Positions 33,226 to 41,854 are shown, counted from the first letter of the stretch. The stretch: 64,000 nt of DNA from JBFLYN01 sp040756655 (GCA_040756655.1 JBFLYN010000010.1:19955-83954), one strand, 5' to 3'. Translations and numbers: made by a program. The notes: generated by a model not told the origin, from the letters alone.

Positions 33226-34554
33226 TTGACGGACGAACGCAGGCTCAAGCGCAAGCTGGCCGGCCTCGTACTTGCGACCATCGTCATTGCCATCACCACC
33301 AGCGTGCCCTTTCGCACACTGGTAAGCTTGCCGGATGCCATACGGATCTCTTCTGGCCAAGAGCACGTGTTCGGCCTGGACCTGCCGCTGGTTAGAGCCC
33401 ACTGTGACCAGCAAGGATTTTTGGCCACTGAAGGCTGGCCGCTGGTGATCAAACCAGCGGCCGCAGGGCAATATACCGTGGAGTTTAGGTTGTTTGGGCT
33501 GATCCCGTTGCGGCGGGTGGCCGTGGAAGTGGTGCCACCCATCTACGTGGTGCCGGGTGGTCATTCCATCGGGGTGCTCTTGCATTCTCACGGCGTCATC
33601 GTCAGCAGCGTGTCGACGGTCACCGACCAGCAGGGCCGCGTGTTCCGTCCCGCCAAGGATGCCGGTCTGGTTGCGGGAGACTTGATCCTGTTGGTAGATG
33701 GGCAGCCCGTGCGCAGCGATGAGCAGCTGGCCGAACTAGTGCACCGGGCCGGAGTCGCCCGGGGCGCTGTAGAACTGGAAGTGCAAAAGCGCGACGGGCG
33801 GGTTATCAGGCGTACGGTTACACCTGTGCGGTGTGGTACCACCGATCGCTTCCGGATAGGCATCTGGGTGCGCGACACTGCGGCCGGAGTCGGGACACTG
33901 ACGTTTTACGAACCAGAGAGCGGCCTGTTTGCAGCACTGGGGCATGTGGTCACCGACCATGACACGGGACAGCCCGTGAACATCGTGGCCGGGCGGGTGG
34001 TACGGTCCACGGTCACCGGCGTGGAAGCGGGAAGGCGGGGACACCCTGGCGAGATCATCGGAGCCTTCGTAGAAGAGACTGATTTGATGGGCTCCATCGT
34101 GAAAAACAGCCAGGTGGGGATCGTGGGCATGCTCGATACACCTATTAGCAACCCGTACTTCCCAAAACCTATACCAGTAGCCATGAGCCGGGAGGTCAGG
34201 ACCGGGCCTGTAGAGATTCTCACGGTAGTAGAGGGCCGGAACATCAAGAAATTCTCGGCAGAAATCGTGGAAATTCGACGCGATCCCCTACCTTACGGCA
34301 GGCTGGTCATCAGAGTGACCGACGAAGAGCTCATAAAGCGTACCGGGGGCATCGTGCAGGGCATGAGCGGCAGCCCAATGGTGCAAGACGGGAAACTGGT
34401 GGGAGCAGTCACCCACGTGTTGGTGAGCGATCCCACGCGGGGGTACGGTGTAAGCGCGGAGTGGATGGTCATAGAAGCCGGCTTGGACAAAATAATGCGA
34501 CGGGTCGGAGCCCTGGGGTCTCCGGCCCTGTTGTTATCGAAACTTGTTGTGTGA
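33226..34554 (+). CDS. spoIVB: SpoIVB peptidase (PDZ plus S55 serine protease)
   Basis: In sporeformers SpoIVB is made in the forespore and cleaves SpoIVFA to activate sigmaK. The protein has an N-terminal membrane anchor (LAGLVLATIVIAITTSVPF) and a PDZ domain around AKDAGLVAGDLILLVDGQPV. The S55 domain has the catalytic His in ALGHVVTDHD and Ser in GIVQGMSGSPMVQDGK, near residues 379-385. I start at TTG 33226 because AAGGAGG (33211-33217) lies 8 nt upstream. GTG 33190 would overlap its own SD. The length is then 442 residues. Confidence 0.93.
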   Translation: MTDERRLKRKLAGLVLATIVIAITTSVPFRTLVSLPDAIRISSGQEHVFGLDLPLVRAHCDQQGFLATEGWPLVIKPAAAGQYTVEFRLFGLIPLRRVAVEVVPPIYVVPGGHSIGVLLHSHGVIVSSVSTVTDQQGRVFRPAKDAGLVAGDLILLVDGQPVRSDEQLAELVHRAGVARGAVELEVQKRDGRVIRRTVTPVRCGTTDRFRIGIWVRDTAAGVGTLTFYEPESGLFAALGHVVTDHDTGQPVNIVAGRVVRSTVTGVEAGRRGHPGEIIGAFVEETDLMGSIVKNSQVGIVGMLDTPISNPYFPKPIPVAMSREVRTGPVEILTVVEGRNIKKFSAEIVEIRRDPLPYGRLVIRVTDEELIKRTGGIVQGMSGSPMVQDGKLVGAVTHVLVSDPTRGYGVSAEWMVIEAGLDKIMRRVGALGSPALLLSKLVV

Positions 34555-34570
34555 TTTGCTCTACCACCAA

Positions 34571-34600
34571 GAAGGATAGGTTCTCTTGTACAGCGAATGA
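34571..34600 (+). promoter_or_regulatory. SigmaH-type promoter of spo0A
   Basis: GAAGGATAG (34571-34579) fits RnAGGAwWW. After 12 nt, AGCGAATGA (34592-34600) fits RnnGAATww with one deviation. It ends 36 nt before the spo0A ATG. In Bacillus the sporulation-inducible spo0A promoter is sigmaH-dependent, so both sequence and place agree. Confidence 0.7.
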
Positions 34601-34636
34601 TTTTGGGCACATCTGGAAACGAAAGGGGCAATCTCG

Positions 34637-35389
34637 ATGTCCATTCGAGTCATGATAGCTGATGACAACCGGGAGTTTTGCAGCATTCTCAACCAGTACA
34701 TTAGCAGCCAGCCGGACCTTGAAGTTGCGGCGGTGGCCCACAACGGCACCGAGGCACTCGAGATCCTGGACAAGGCCCAACCCGACGTGATGCTCCTGGA
34801 TATCATCATGCCGCACCTGGATGGCATCGGCGTGTTGGAACGACTGAACCAAAGAGATAGGCGCCCCAAGGTGGTGATGCTCACGGCTTTTGGCCAGGAG
34901 ACTATTACCCAGAGAGTGGTGGGGATGGGCGCTGACTACTATATTCTCAAACCCTTTGACCTCGAAGTGCTGGCCAACCGCATCCGGCAGCTTTGCAACC
35001 AACCTGCGGTGGCCAAGCCCCGGGTAGTCAAGGCCCGCAGCCTGGACCTGGATGTGACTCACCTCATACATGAGATCGGTATCCCCGCTCACATCAAAGG
35101 CTATCTTTACCTGAGGGAAGCCATCCTGATGGTAGTAGCACGGTACGATTTGCTGTCTGCAGTCACCAAGGAACTCTATCCTTCCATTGCCGCCAAGTAC
35201 CAGACAACCCCCAGCCGCGTGGAGCGGGCCATTCGCCATGCCATAGAAGTCGCCTGGAACCGCGGAAGCCTGGAGGTCATCAACAGCCTCTTTGGGCATA
35301 CCGTCAGCCAGGAGCGGGGCAAACCCACCAACTCCGAGTTCATAGCCATGGTGGCCGACAAGCTGCGCATGGAATCCCGGGCCAGCTAG
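34637..35389 (+). CDS. spo0A: Sporulation master regulator Spo0A
   Basis: The 250-residue response regulator has an N-terminal receiver domain with phospho-acceptor Asp55 (VMLLDIIMPHLDG), acidic Asp9/Asp10, Thr84 and Lys106. The C-terminal Spo0A DNA-binding domain includes TTPSRVERAIRHAIEVAWNRG, the recognition helix. It is phosphorylated through a phosphorelay or directly by sensor kinases. A sigmaH-like promoter lies at 34571-34600. The next gene, steA, lies beyond a hairpin at 35419. Confidence 0.97.
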   Translation: MSIRVMIADDNREFCSILNQYISSQPDLEVAAVAHNGTEALEILDKAQPDVMLLDIIMPHLDGIGVLERLNQRDRRPKVVMLTAFGQETITQRVVGMGADYYILKPFDLEVLANRIRQLCNQPAVAKPRVVKARSLDLDVTHLIHEIGIPAHIKGYLYLREAILMVVARYDLLSAVTKELYPSIAAKYQTTPSRVERAIRHAIEVAWNRGSLEVINSLFGHTVSQERGKPTNSEFIAMVADKLRMESRAS

Positions 35390-35418
35390 GCCAGTTTTTC
35401 TGCATAGCTGCAAGAAGG

Positions 35419-35444
35419 CCCCTCCATACTACGTGATGGAGGGG
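35419..35444 (+). promoter_or_regulatory. 9-bp perfect hairpin containing the steA ribosome-binding site
   Basis: CCCCTCCAT (35419-35427) pairs perfectly with ATGGAGGGG (35436-35444), with an 8-nt loop. The right arm contains GGAGGGG, the SD of steA (start 35452). Folding would block translation initiation. No T-tract follows, so a pure terminator role for spo0A is less likely. Confidence 0.55.
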
Positions 35445-35451
35445 AATTGCT

Positions 35452-36573
35452 TTGCCCATCGTGGGACGGGTGCGCAAGGACAGCCGTACCAAGCGGCTCA
35501 TCTCCCGCTTGTTCCCGGGGGACATTGCCCTTTTGGATCACGAAGACCTGGATGAAGTTGCCGCCCGGGAACTGGTCTCGCGCCGGGTGGCAGCCGTGTT
35601 GAACGTAAAGTCCTCCCTGACGTGCCGCTACCCCAATCCCGGCCCCCAGGTGCTCCTGGACGCCGGCATCCCCCAGATCGACCAGCTGGGCCCAGAGCTC
35701 CTGGAACGCCTGGCCGACGGCGACCGGGTGAGCATCAACCGGGGTCAAGTCATCAAGTCCGGCCAGGTCATCGCCAGGGGTCGCCGGTTGAACCCCAGGA
35801 TAGTCCAGGAAGCCATGATGCAAAGCCGTGCCAACCTCACGGCGGAACTCGAAAGTTTCCTGGAAAACACCCTGGAGCATGCGTGGAAAGAAAGGGCGCT
35901 AATCCTCGGGGGGATGGACATTCCGGACGGTATTGGTAGCTTCCGCCACCGCCATGCACTGGTGGTGGTGAGGGGGCAAAACTACCGGGAAGACCTGGCC
36001 ATGATCCGTCCTTACGTCGGCGAGATGCGCCCGGTGCTGGTGGGAGTGGACGGCGGCGCCGACGCGCTTCTGGAAGTCGGCCTGGTGCCCGAATACATCG
36101 TGGGCGACATGGACAGTGTCAGCGACCGGGCACTCCGGTCGGGCGCCTGCCTCGTGGTGCATGCCTACCCGGACGGCCGGGCACCGGCCAGATCTCGCCT
36201 GCAGGAACTCGGCTTGGATCACCTGGTAGTGGCGGCCCCGGGTACCAGCGAGGACGTGGCCTTGATGATCTGCTATGAGCGGGAAGCTGAACTCATCGTG
36301 GCCGTGGGCACCCACTCCAATATCGTGGACTTTTTGGAGAAGGGGCGCCCGGGCATGGCCAGCACTTTCCTGGTCCGCCTCAAGGTGGGTTCCATCCTAG
36401 TGGATGCCCGGGGTATCAACCGCCTGTACCGGGGGCGCTTGCGTGCTCGCTATTTTCTGGAAGTGCTGGCTGCCAGCCTGGTCCCGGCGGCGGTGGTGGC
36501 CAGTATAGGCGCTCCATCGCGCAACTTGATGAGGTTGGTATTCCTCAGGCTGCGGCTATGGCTGGGCCTGTGA
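35452..36573 (+). CDS. steA: SteA-like protein (thiamine-pyrophosphokinase-like fold)
   Basis: The 373-residue protein resembles SteA, a protein of the cytokinetic ring in actinobacteria with a thiamine-pyrophosphokinase-like domain. Visible are NPGPQVLLDAGIPQIDQLG, the segment VGVDGGADALLEVGLVPEYIVGDMDSVSD, and two C-terminal hydrophobic stretches (RYFLEVLAASLVPAAVVASI) that may anchor it. It is followed by SteB/MctB-like, GT2 and MraY-like genes. TTG 35452 follows GGAGGGG, which lies in a hairpin. Its exact role in Firmicutes is not established. Confidence 0.82.
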   Translation: MPIVGRVRKDSRTKRLISRLFPGDIALLDHEDLDEVAARELVSRRVAAVLNVKSSLTCRYPNPGPQVLLDAGIPQIDQLGPELLERLADGDRVSINRGQVIKSGQVIARGRRLNPRIVQEAMMQSRANLTAELESFLENTLEHAWKERALILGGMDIPDGIGSFRHRHALVVVRGQNYREDLAMIRPYVGEMRPVLVGVDGGADALLEVGLVPEYIVGDMDSVSDRALRSGACLVVHAYPDGRAPARSRLQELGLDHLVVAAPGTSEDVALMICYEREAELIVAVGTHSNIVDFLEKGRPGMASTFLVRLKVGSILVDARGINRLYRGRLRARYFLEVLAASLVPAAVVASIGAPSRNLMRLVFLRLRLWLGL

Positions 36574-36592
36574 GTCGGGAGGTGAAAATCCG

Positions 36593-37384
36593 GTGTTCGA
36601 CCTGAGGCACTTTGTGGTAGCCCTGGCGGCAGTCTTCTTATCCCTGGGCCTGGGGTTGTTCATCGGGGCCAACCTCCCGCCCGAAGAAGGGCTGGCCGCC
36701 CGCCAGGAAGCGCTCATCAGCAAGCTGGAGGCCGAGTTTGCCACCTTGCGCGCGGAAAATCGTTACCTCAATACCAGGCTCACTACCCTCCAAGAGCTGG
36801 ACGAAGCCAACCGGGCACTGGAGGAGGCCTTGGCCGCCCTGCTCCTGGAGGGGCAGCTGGGAGGGCTCCGCGTGGTCGTGGTACAAACATCCCAGGATGC
36901 CCCGGCCGCCAGCGCCGTCCGCACGCTTGAACTGGCCGGGGCGGATGTGGCGTGGCTGCGACCTCCCTTCGCGTCGCCTCCGGCAGGAGATCTCCTGGCC
37001 CGGGCGGTGCTGGCCCGGTCACCGGAACTGGCTGGCCTGGAGCTGGTGAGCGGGGGGCTGGATCACCCGGTGGACGCGGTGGTGGTGGCCGGGGGAGCCA
37101 GTCGCCAGGGCCGCCTGTACACGGCCGACGTGGAGCTTCCTCTCATCACCACCCTGGTTGACGCCGGGCTCTCGGTAGTCGGCGTCCAGCAATACGATGC
37201 CTGGCAGTCGTCTCTCCCCGCTTTCCGGGAACGGCAACTGGCTACCGTAAGCCACGTGGACCGGCTGCCCGGTCAACTGGCCCTCGTCTACTTGCTCTGC
37301 AGTCCAAACCACCACGGCGCATTCGGCCTGGGCGCTTTTGAGACCATCTGGCCCGAGCTTTCCTTCCTGCGGGTAACGCCGTGA
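36593..37384 (+). CDS. steB: SteB/MctB-type membrane protein with coiled coil
   Basis: The 263-residue protein has an N-terminal membrane helix (VVALAAVFLSLGLGLFIGANLP). A short coiled coil follows around residues 40-85 (LEAEFATLRAENRYLNTRLTTLQEL). A Rossmann-like domain follows, as in proteins labelled copper transporter MctB. Steered by its neighbour SteA, SteB is the better analogy, meaning a membrane partner in cell division or septal envelope work. GTG 36593 follows GGGAGG. The end overlaps the glycosyltransferase gene in GTGA. Confidence 0.8.
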   Translation: MFDLRHFVVALAAVFLSLGLGLFIGANLPPEEGLAARQEALISKLEAEFATLRAENRYLNTRLTTLQELDEANRALEEALAALLLEGQLGGLRVVVVQTSQDAPAASAVRTLELAGADVAWLRPPFASPPAGDLLARAVLARSPELAGLELVSGGLDHPVDAVVVAGGASRQGRLYTADVELPLITTLVDAGLSVVGVQQYDAWQSSLPAFRERQLATVSHVDRLPGQLALVYLLCSPNHHGAFGLGAFETIWPELSFLRVTP

Positions 37385-38040
37385 GGCCGGCGGTCTCCAT
37401 TATCGTGCCGGCGCGGGACGAAGCCCGCCGGCTGGACCAGACGCTCCGTGCCCTGCAGGGGTTGGGAGAGATCATCGTGGTGGACGACTGTTCCCGGGAT
37501 GACACCGCCGAGGTGGCCCGGGCGCTGGGTGCCACGGTGATCGCGCGGCAGGATCGCCCCGGGAAAGGACGGGCACTCCAGGCGGGGTTGGGCGAGGCTA
37601 GTGGAGAGGTAGTAGCCTTCGTCGACGCCGACCTGGGAGACTGCGCCGGCGAGATCGTCCGGCTGGTGGACACGGTGACCAGCGGCCACTGCGACCTGGC
37701 GGTGGCGAAAGTTAGGACTACCGGCCGGGGAGGGCTGGGGACGGTGGTAGGCCTAACCCGGTGGTTGTTGAGGCGGATGGGGGTCCCACCGGTGACCAAT
37801 CCCCTATCCGGGCAAAGGGCGGTTACCCGCCGGGCGCTGCCTTCTCTCCTCCCGCTGTCGCCCGGGTGGGGCGCGGAAGCGGCCATGCTGGTAGATGGCC
37901 ACCGGGCGGGCCTAGTGATCCGAGAGGTGCCCACGAGCATGGTGCACCGGGGGACCGGGTGGGGGTGGCGGGGCATTACGCACCGGGCGTACCAGTGCCG
38001 GGATATCCTGGTGGCCCTGGCCGCCCGGGTGCGCCCGTGA
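37381..38040 (+). CDS. Family 2 glycosyltransferase
   Basis: The 219-residue protein has a GT-A fold: N-terminal VSIIVPARDEARRLDQTL, first acidic motif EIIVVDDCSRDDTAEVA and the DxD motif in VAFVDADLGD. It resembles polyprenyl-phosphate or lipid-linked sugar transferases, but lacks the C-terminal membrane helices. GTG 37381 overlaps steB; its own end overlaps the MraY-like gene by 4 nt. With its neighbours it probably builds a lipid-linked glycan, substrate unknown. Confidence 0.8.
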   Translation: MRPAVSIIVPARDEARRLDQTLRALQGLGEIIVVDDCSRDDTAEVARALGATVIARQDRPGKGRALQAGLGEASGEVVAFVDADLGDCAGEIVRLVDTVTSGHCDLAVAKVRTTGRGGLGTVVGLTRWLLRRMGVPPVTNPLSGQRAVTRRALPSLLPLSPGWGAEAAMLVDGHRAGLVIREVPTSMVHRGTGWGWRGITHRAYQCRDILVALAARVRP

Positions 38041-38828
38041 CTGCGGCTGCGTTCTCGTTGGTCATCACCGCCCTCATCCTGCCCACTTTCATTCGCCTGA
38101 CTTCCCATGTCCGCCTGGCCCGGGTTAACTTCACCGGGCGCACCCTGCCGTCTGGCACTGGACTGGCCGTGGTGATGGGCGCCGGAACTGGAACGTTGCT
38201 GGCCACCCTGGCGGGCGACTACTGCCCGGACCTGGCCCTGGCGCTCTTGGTGGTGCTGGCCGGGTTCGGCCTTGTGGGCCTGGTGGACGACGTGGCCGGG
38301 GAGGTGGGTATCAAGGGGTGGAAGGGGCATCTGCGGAGCCTCCTGGAGGAGGCACGCCTGACCACCGGGGGGCTTAAGGTTCTGTTTGGAGTGGTGGTCG
38401 CCCTAACCGTAGCCGTGTTTGTGGGAGGCAACCGGCTGGATGTGGGCATCAACGCCGGGCTCATGGCAGTGGGTGCGGCCACTCTCAACCAGCTGGATAC
38501 CAAGCCGGCCCGGGCTGTCGCTGGTTTTTTGGCCTTTACCGCCTTGGCTGCCCTGGCGGGCGGTACCGCTGTGCTACGGGCGGCTGCCCCGGTGGTGGGA
38601 GCCGTGCTGGCCTACCTGCCCTACGACGCCGGGGCCCGGGCCATGCTGGGAGACAGCGGCTCCAACCCACTGGGGGCGGCACTGGGACTGGCGCTGGTCC
38701 GGTTGCCGCTGCCAGTTCGCGTGGCGGCCCTGGCCATACTGGTGGTCCTGCACGTGGCCGGCGAAGTGACGTCCCTCGACCGCCTTCTCGCCGCCGGAGC
38801 GCCGGGCAGGGAAGGTGGGCAGGGATAG
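38037..38828 (+). CDS. MraY/WecA-superfamily phosphoglycosyltransferase-like membrane protein
   Basis: The 263-residue polytopic protein starts at GTG 38037 (GTGA overlap); an upstream open frame is unsupported. It contains GLVDDVAGEVGIKGWKGHL, the Asp-Asp motif of polyprenyl-phosphate sugar-1-phosphate transferases, and a LGDSGSNPLGAALGLAL motif typical of MraY/WecA. It is shorter than MraY itself and lacks the usual HxH cytoplasmic loop, so the substrate differs or is unknown. It ends the steA-steB-GT2 cluster. Confidence 0.72.
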   Translation: MTAAAFSLVITALILPTFIRLTSHVRLARVNFTGRTLPSGTGLAVVMGAGTGTLLATLAGDYCPDLALALLVVLAGFGLVGLVDDVAGEVGIKGWKGHLRSLLEEARLTTGGLKVLFGVVVALTVAVFVGGNRLDVGINAGLMAVGAATLNQLDTKPARAVAGFLAFTALAALAGGTAVLRAAAPVVGAVLAYLPYDAGARAMLGDSGSNPLGAALGLALVRLPLPVRVAALAILVVLHVAGEVTSLDRLLAAGAPGREGGQG

Positions 38829-38855
38829 CGAAGAGTACGGGCAGGAGGGATCCTC

Positions 38856-40577
38856 ATGCCCGTCAGGCGGGAGCGGGAACTGGAAGTCATCCTCAACTCC
38901 ACCCACGATGGGATGATCGCGGTGGATGCCGCCGGGATCATCACCCTTTTCAACGCCGCCGCCGAACGCCTCATTGGGGTCACCCGCGACCAGGCGCTGG
39001 GGAGGCCGGCTTCTGAGGTAATCCCCAACACCCGCTTGTACGAGGTGCTGCGTACTGGTGAGCCCGAACTCAACCGCCAGCAGGACATGGGGAATGTCAC
39101 TATCATCACCAACCGGGTGCCCGTGCGAGACGAAGCGGGTCAGGTGGTAGGTGCGGTCGCCGTGTTCAGGGACATTACGGAAGTGCGCAGCCTGGCCGAA
39201 CAGATCACCAACCTAACCCAAGTGCAGTCGCTATTGGAGTCCATCATCAACTCCACCCAGGATGCCATCTCCGTGGTGGACGCCCACGGGAACGGGCTGC
39301 TCATCAACCCGGCTTACACCCGCATAACCGGACTGACCGAGGCCGACGTCATCGGCAAGCCCGCCACGGTGGATATTGCCGAGGGTGAAAGCATGCACCT
39401 GCAGGTCTTGCGCACCCGGCGGCCGGTGCGGGGTGTGCCCATGAAAGTGGGTCCCCGCCGCCGCGAAGTAGTGGTCAATGTGGCCCCCATTATGGTGGCC
39501 GGGGAGCTCAAGGGCTCGGTGGGGGTCATTCACGACGTCTCGGAGATCACCCGCCTTTCTGAGGAACTAGAGCGGGTCAAGCGGCTGGTCAGAAGGCTGG
39601 AGGCCAAGTACACGTTCGACGAGGTTGTGGCCGTAAGCCAGGTCATGCGGACCGCCGTGGAACAGGCGCGGCGGGCGGCTGAAACCCCGGTCACCGTGCT
39701 CTTACGGGGAGAAAGCGGCACTGGCAAGGAGTTGTTCGCCCACGCCATCCACAACGCCAGCCGGCGGGCCGGGGGCCCACTGGTGCGGGTAAATTGCGCC
39801 GCCCTCTCCGAGTCATTGCTGGAAAGCCAGCTTTTTGGTTACGTGGAGGGCGCCTTTACCGGGGCCCGGCGTGGTGGGCGGCGCGGGTTGTTTGAAGAGG
39901 CCGCCGGGGGCACGATCTTCCTGGACGAAGTGGGGCTCATGAATCTCAACCTCCAGACCAAGCTATTGCGGGTGCTCCAGGAACGCGAGGTAGTACGCGT
40001 GGGCGATACCCAGCCTTTGCCAGTGGACGTGCGTGTCATCGCCGCCACCAACACCCAGCTGGAACGAGCCGTGGCCGCCGGGGAGTTCCGGGAAGATCTG
40101 TACTACCGCCTCAACGTGGTTCCCATCTTCATCCCACCCTTGCGCCAGCGACGTGAGGATCTCCCGCTGCTGGCCCACCACCTGATCCGCAAGCTCAACC
40201 AGGAGTACGGGCGGAACGTGGAAAGCCTTTCCCCTCAGGCGCTCCAGAATCTTCTGGCCTACCACTGGCCGGGCAACGTGCGCGAGCTCGAGAATGTCCT
40301 GGGCCGGGCCATGATCAACATGACCTACTGCCAGGACTGCCTGGAGGCCGGCCATCTACCTCCCCTGGAAAGCCCCGGGGGCCAGGGCGAGCCCCGGGGC
40401 AGGCCTCCTGGGGTAGTGACCCTGGAGCGGGCAGTGGAGGATGCGGAGCGGCAGGCGGTAACGGCTGCCCTGTCCGCAGCCGGGGGCAACAAGGCCCTGG
40501 CCGCACGCTTGCTGGGCATCGCCCCCCGCACCCTGTACTACAAGCTGGAACGCTTGGGCCTGATGCGACCGTCCTGA
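38856..40577 (+). CDS. Sigma-54-dependent transcriptional activator with two PAS domains (BkdR-like)
   Basis: The 573-residue protein has two N-terminal PAS sensor domains (about 1-125 and 126-240). A sigma-54 AAA+ domain follows, with Walker A GESGTGKE near residue 285, the GAFTGA loop at 332-337 and GTIFLDEVG. A C-terminal Fis-type helix-turn-helix is ALAARLLGIAPRTLYYKLERLG. The next operon encodes branched-chain amino acid fermentation and has a -24/-12 promoter at 40716. In Bacillus, BkdR controls the equivalent bkd operon. I infer the same link here. The PAS ligand is unknown. Confidence 0.9.
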   Translation: MPVRRERELEVILNSTHDGMIAVDAAGIITLFNAAAERLIGVTRDQALGRPASEVIPNTRLYEVLRTGEPELNRQQDMGNVTIITNRVPVRDEAGQVVGAVAVFRDITEVRSLAEQITNLTQVQSLLESIINSTQDAISVVDAHGNGLLINPAYTRITGLTEADVIGKPATVDIAEGESMHLQVLRTRRPVRGVPMKVGPRRREVVVNVAPIMVAGELKGSVGVIHDVSEITRLSEELERVKRLVRRLEAKYTFDEVVAVSQVMRTAVEQARRAAETPVTVLLRGESGTGKELFAHAIHNASRRAGGPLVRVNCAALSESLLESQLFGYVEGAFTGARRGGRRGLFEEAAGGTIFLDEVGLMNLNLQTKLLRVLQEREVVRVGDTQPLPVDVRVIAATNTQLERAVAAGEFREDLYYRLNVVPIFIPPLRQRREDLPLLAHHLIRKLNQEYGRNVESLSPQALQNLLAYHWPGNVRELENVLGRAMINMTYCQDCLEAGHLPPLESPGGQGEPRGRPPGVVTLERAVEDAERQAVTAALSAAGGNKALAARLLGIAPRTLYYKLERLGLMRPS

Positions 40578-40580
40578 TCC

Positions 40581-40632
40581 CTGCAATTGGTTGCCTGCAA
40601 GAAGATGCAGAGCCGCGCAGAAACGTGCAGGC
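40581..40632 (+). promoter_or_regulatory. TGCA-rich inverted repeats, candidate activator-binding sites
   Basis: GCCTGCA at 40593-40599 and TGCAGGC at 40626-40632 form an inverted repeat. Further TGCA/GCGCA cores lie at about 40582, 40606 and 40616. They lie 85-135 bp upstream of the -24/-12 element, a suitable distance for an enhancer-binding protein. Proposed by position and symmetry only. Confidence 0.4.
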
Positions 40633-40639
40633 GAGGCGA

Positions 40640-40669
40640 GGGCACCTCCCGGAGGGAGGCGCCCTTTTT
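40640..40669 (+). terminator. Terminator after the sigma-54 activator gene
   Basis: GGGCACCTCCC-GGA-GGGAGGCGCCC (40640-40664), an 11-bp stem with one mismatch, is followed by five T. It separates the activator gene from the fermentation operon. Confidence 0.8.
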
Positions 40670-40715
40670 CGCGCCGGTGCTGGTGGACTTCCAAGCCAGG
40701 ACCGCAGGAAAGTCC

Positions 40716-40732
40716 CGGCATGACTCTTGCTA
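40716..40732 (+). promoter_or_regulatory. Sigma-54 (-24/-12) promoter of the branched-chain fermentation operon
   Basis: CGGCATG (40716-40722), four bases, TTGCT (40727-40731). The invariant GG (40717-40718) and GC (40729-40730) are separated by exactly 10 nt. The first gene starts 42 nt downstream of the -12 element. Lies just after a sigma-54 activator gene. Confidence 0.8.
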
Positions 40733-40774
40733 CAGGCAGAGTGAGTAGCAAGGCGAGGAGGAGGTGGGCCGGTT

Positions 40775-41854
40775 TTGAGTATCTTTGACCGGATGGAGCG
40801 CGATGGCCACGAGCAGCTGGTCTTCTGCCGGGACAGGTCCACGCGGCTTAGGATGATCATAGGCATCCACGACACCACCCTGGGCCCGGCCCTGGGCGGG
40901 TGCCGGATGTGGCCTTACCAAACTGAAGAGGAAGCCATAGTGGATGTCCTGAGGCTCTCCCGGGGGATGACCTTCAAGTCGGCCGCATCGGGCCAGGACT
41001 ACGGTGGGGGCAAAGCCGTGGTCTGGGGCGACCCCGCCCACGACAAGAGCGAAGCGTTATTCCGTGCCCTGGGGCAGTTCGTTGCCAGCCTCCAGGGTCG
41101 TTTCATTACTGGCACCGACGTGGGCACCACAGCCTGGGATTTCGTCTGGGCTCGCCAGGAGACTGAGCACTTGGTGGCGCTGCCTGAGGCTTTTGGGGGC
41201 AGCGGGGACTCGTCGGTCACCACCGCCTTCGGGGTGTGGAAGGGGATCAAGGCTTGTGCCAAGGAGGCATACGGCGACGACAGGTTGGAGGGTCGCACCG
41301 TGGCCATTCAGGGCGTGGGCAAGGTGGGCTATCACCTGGCACGCTACCTCCACGAAGACGGTGCCGGCCTCATAGTGTGCGATCTTGACCCCCGGCGGGC
41401 CAATCGGGCCGCCGCAGAATTCGGAGCCCGTGTGGTGCACCCAGACGAGGTTATGGCCGTATCCTGCGATGTCTTTTCTCCCAATGCCCTGGGTGCGGTG
41501 CTTGACGACCACACCATCCCCCGTTTGCGATGCCAGATCGTGGCCGGGTCGGCCAACAACCAGCTGGCCGACGCGCACCGCCACTCCGCCATGCTGGATG
41601 CCCGGGGTATACTCTACGCCCCGGATTACGTGATCAACGCCGGAGGTCTTATCCAGGTATGCGACGAGCTGCTCGGGTTCGACCGCGACCGGGCCATGCG
41701 CCGGACTGCCGCTATTTATGACCTTTTGCTGACCATCTTTGCCATTGCTCGCCAGCGAGGGATCTGTACGGACCGGGCTGCCGGCATCATGGTGGAAGAA
41801 CGCCTGGAGCTTATGGGGAAGCTCAAGCGCATGGACCTAGCCCGAGGATGGTGA
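40775..41854 (+). CDS. Leucine/branched-chain amino acid dehydrogenase, first copy
   Basis: The 359-residue protein deaminates leucine, valine or isoleucine to the 2-keto acid with NAD+. Catalytic lysines Lys68 (GMTFKSAA) and Lys80 (GGGKAVV) are in place and the dinucleotide site is IQGVGKVGYHLA. Compared with the second copy at 43863, the active-site surroundings differ: ALGGCR instead of GLGGTR, and SGQDYGGGK instead of MGLNFGGGK. Substrate range may therefore differ. TTG 40775 follows GAGGAGGAGGTGGG. It is the first gene after the sigma-54 promoter. Confidence 0.9.
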   Translation: MSIFDRMERDGHEQLVFCRDRSTRLRMIIGIHDTTLGPALGGCRMWPYQTEEEAIVDVLRLSRGMTFKSAASGQDYGGGKAVVWGDPAHDKSEALFRALGQFVASLQGRFITGTDVGTTAWDFVWARQETEHLVALPEAFGGSGDSSVTTAFGVWKGIKACAKEAYGDDRLEGRTVAIQGVGKVGYHLARYLHEDGAGLIVCDLDPRRANRAAAEFGARVVHPDEVMAVSCDVFSPNALGAVLDDHTIPRLRCQIVAGSANNQLADAHRHSAMLDARGILYAPDYVINAGGLIQVCDELLGFDRDRAMRRTAAIYDLLLTIFAIARQRGICTDRAAGIMVEERLELMGKLKRMDLARGW

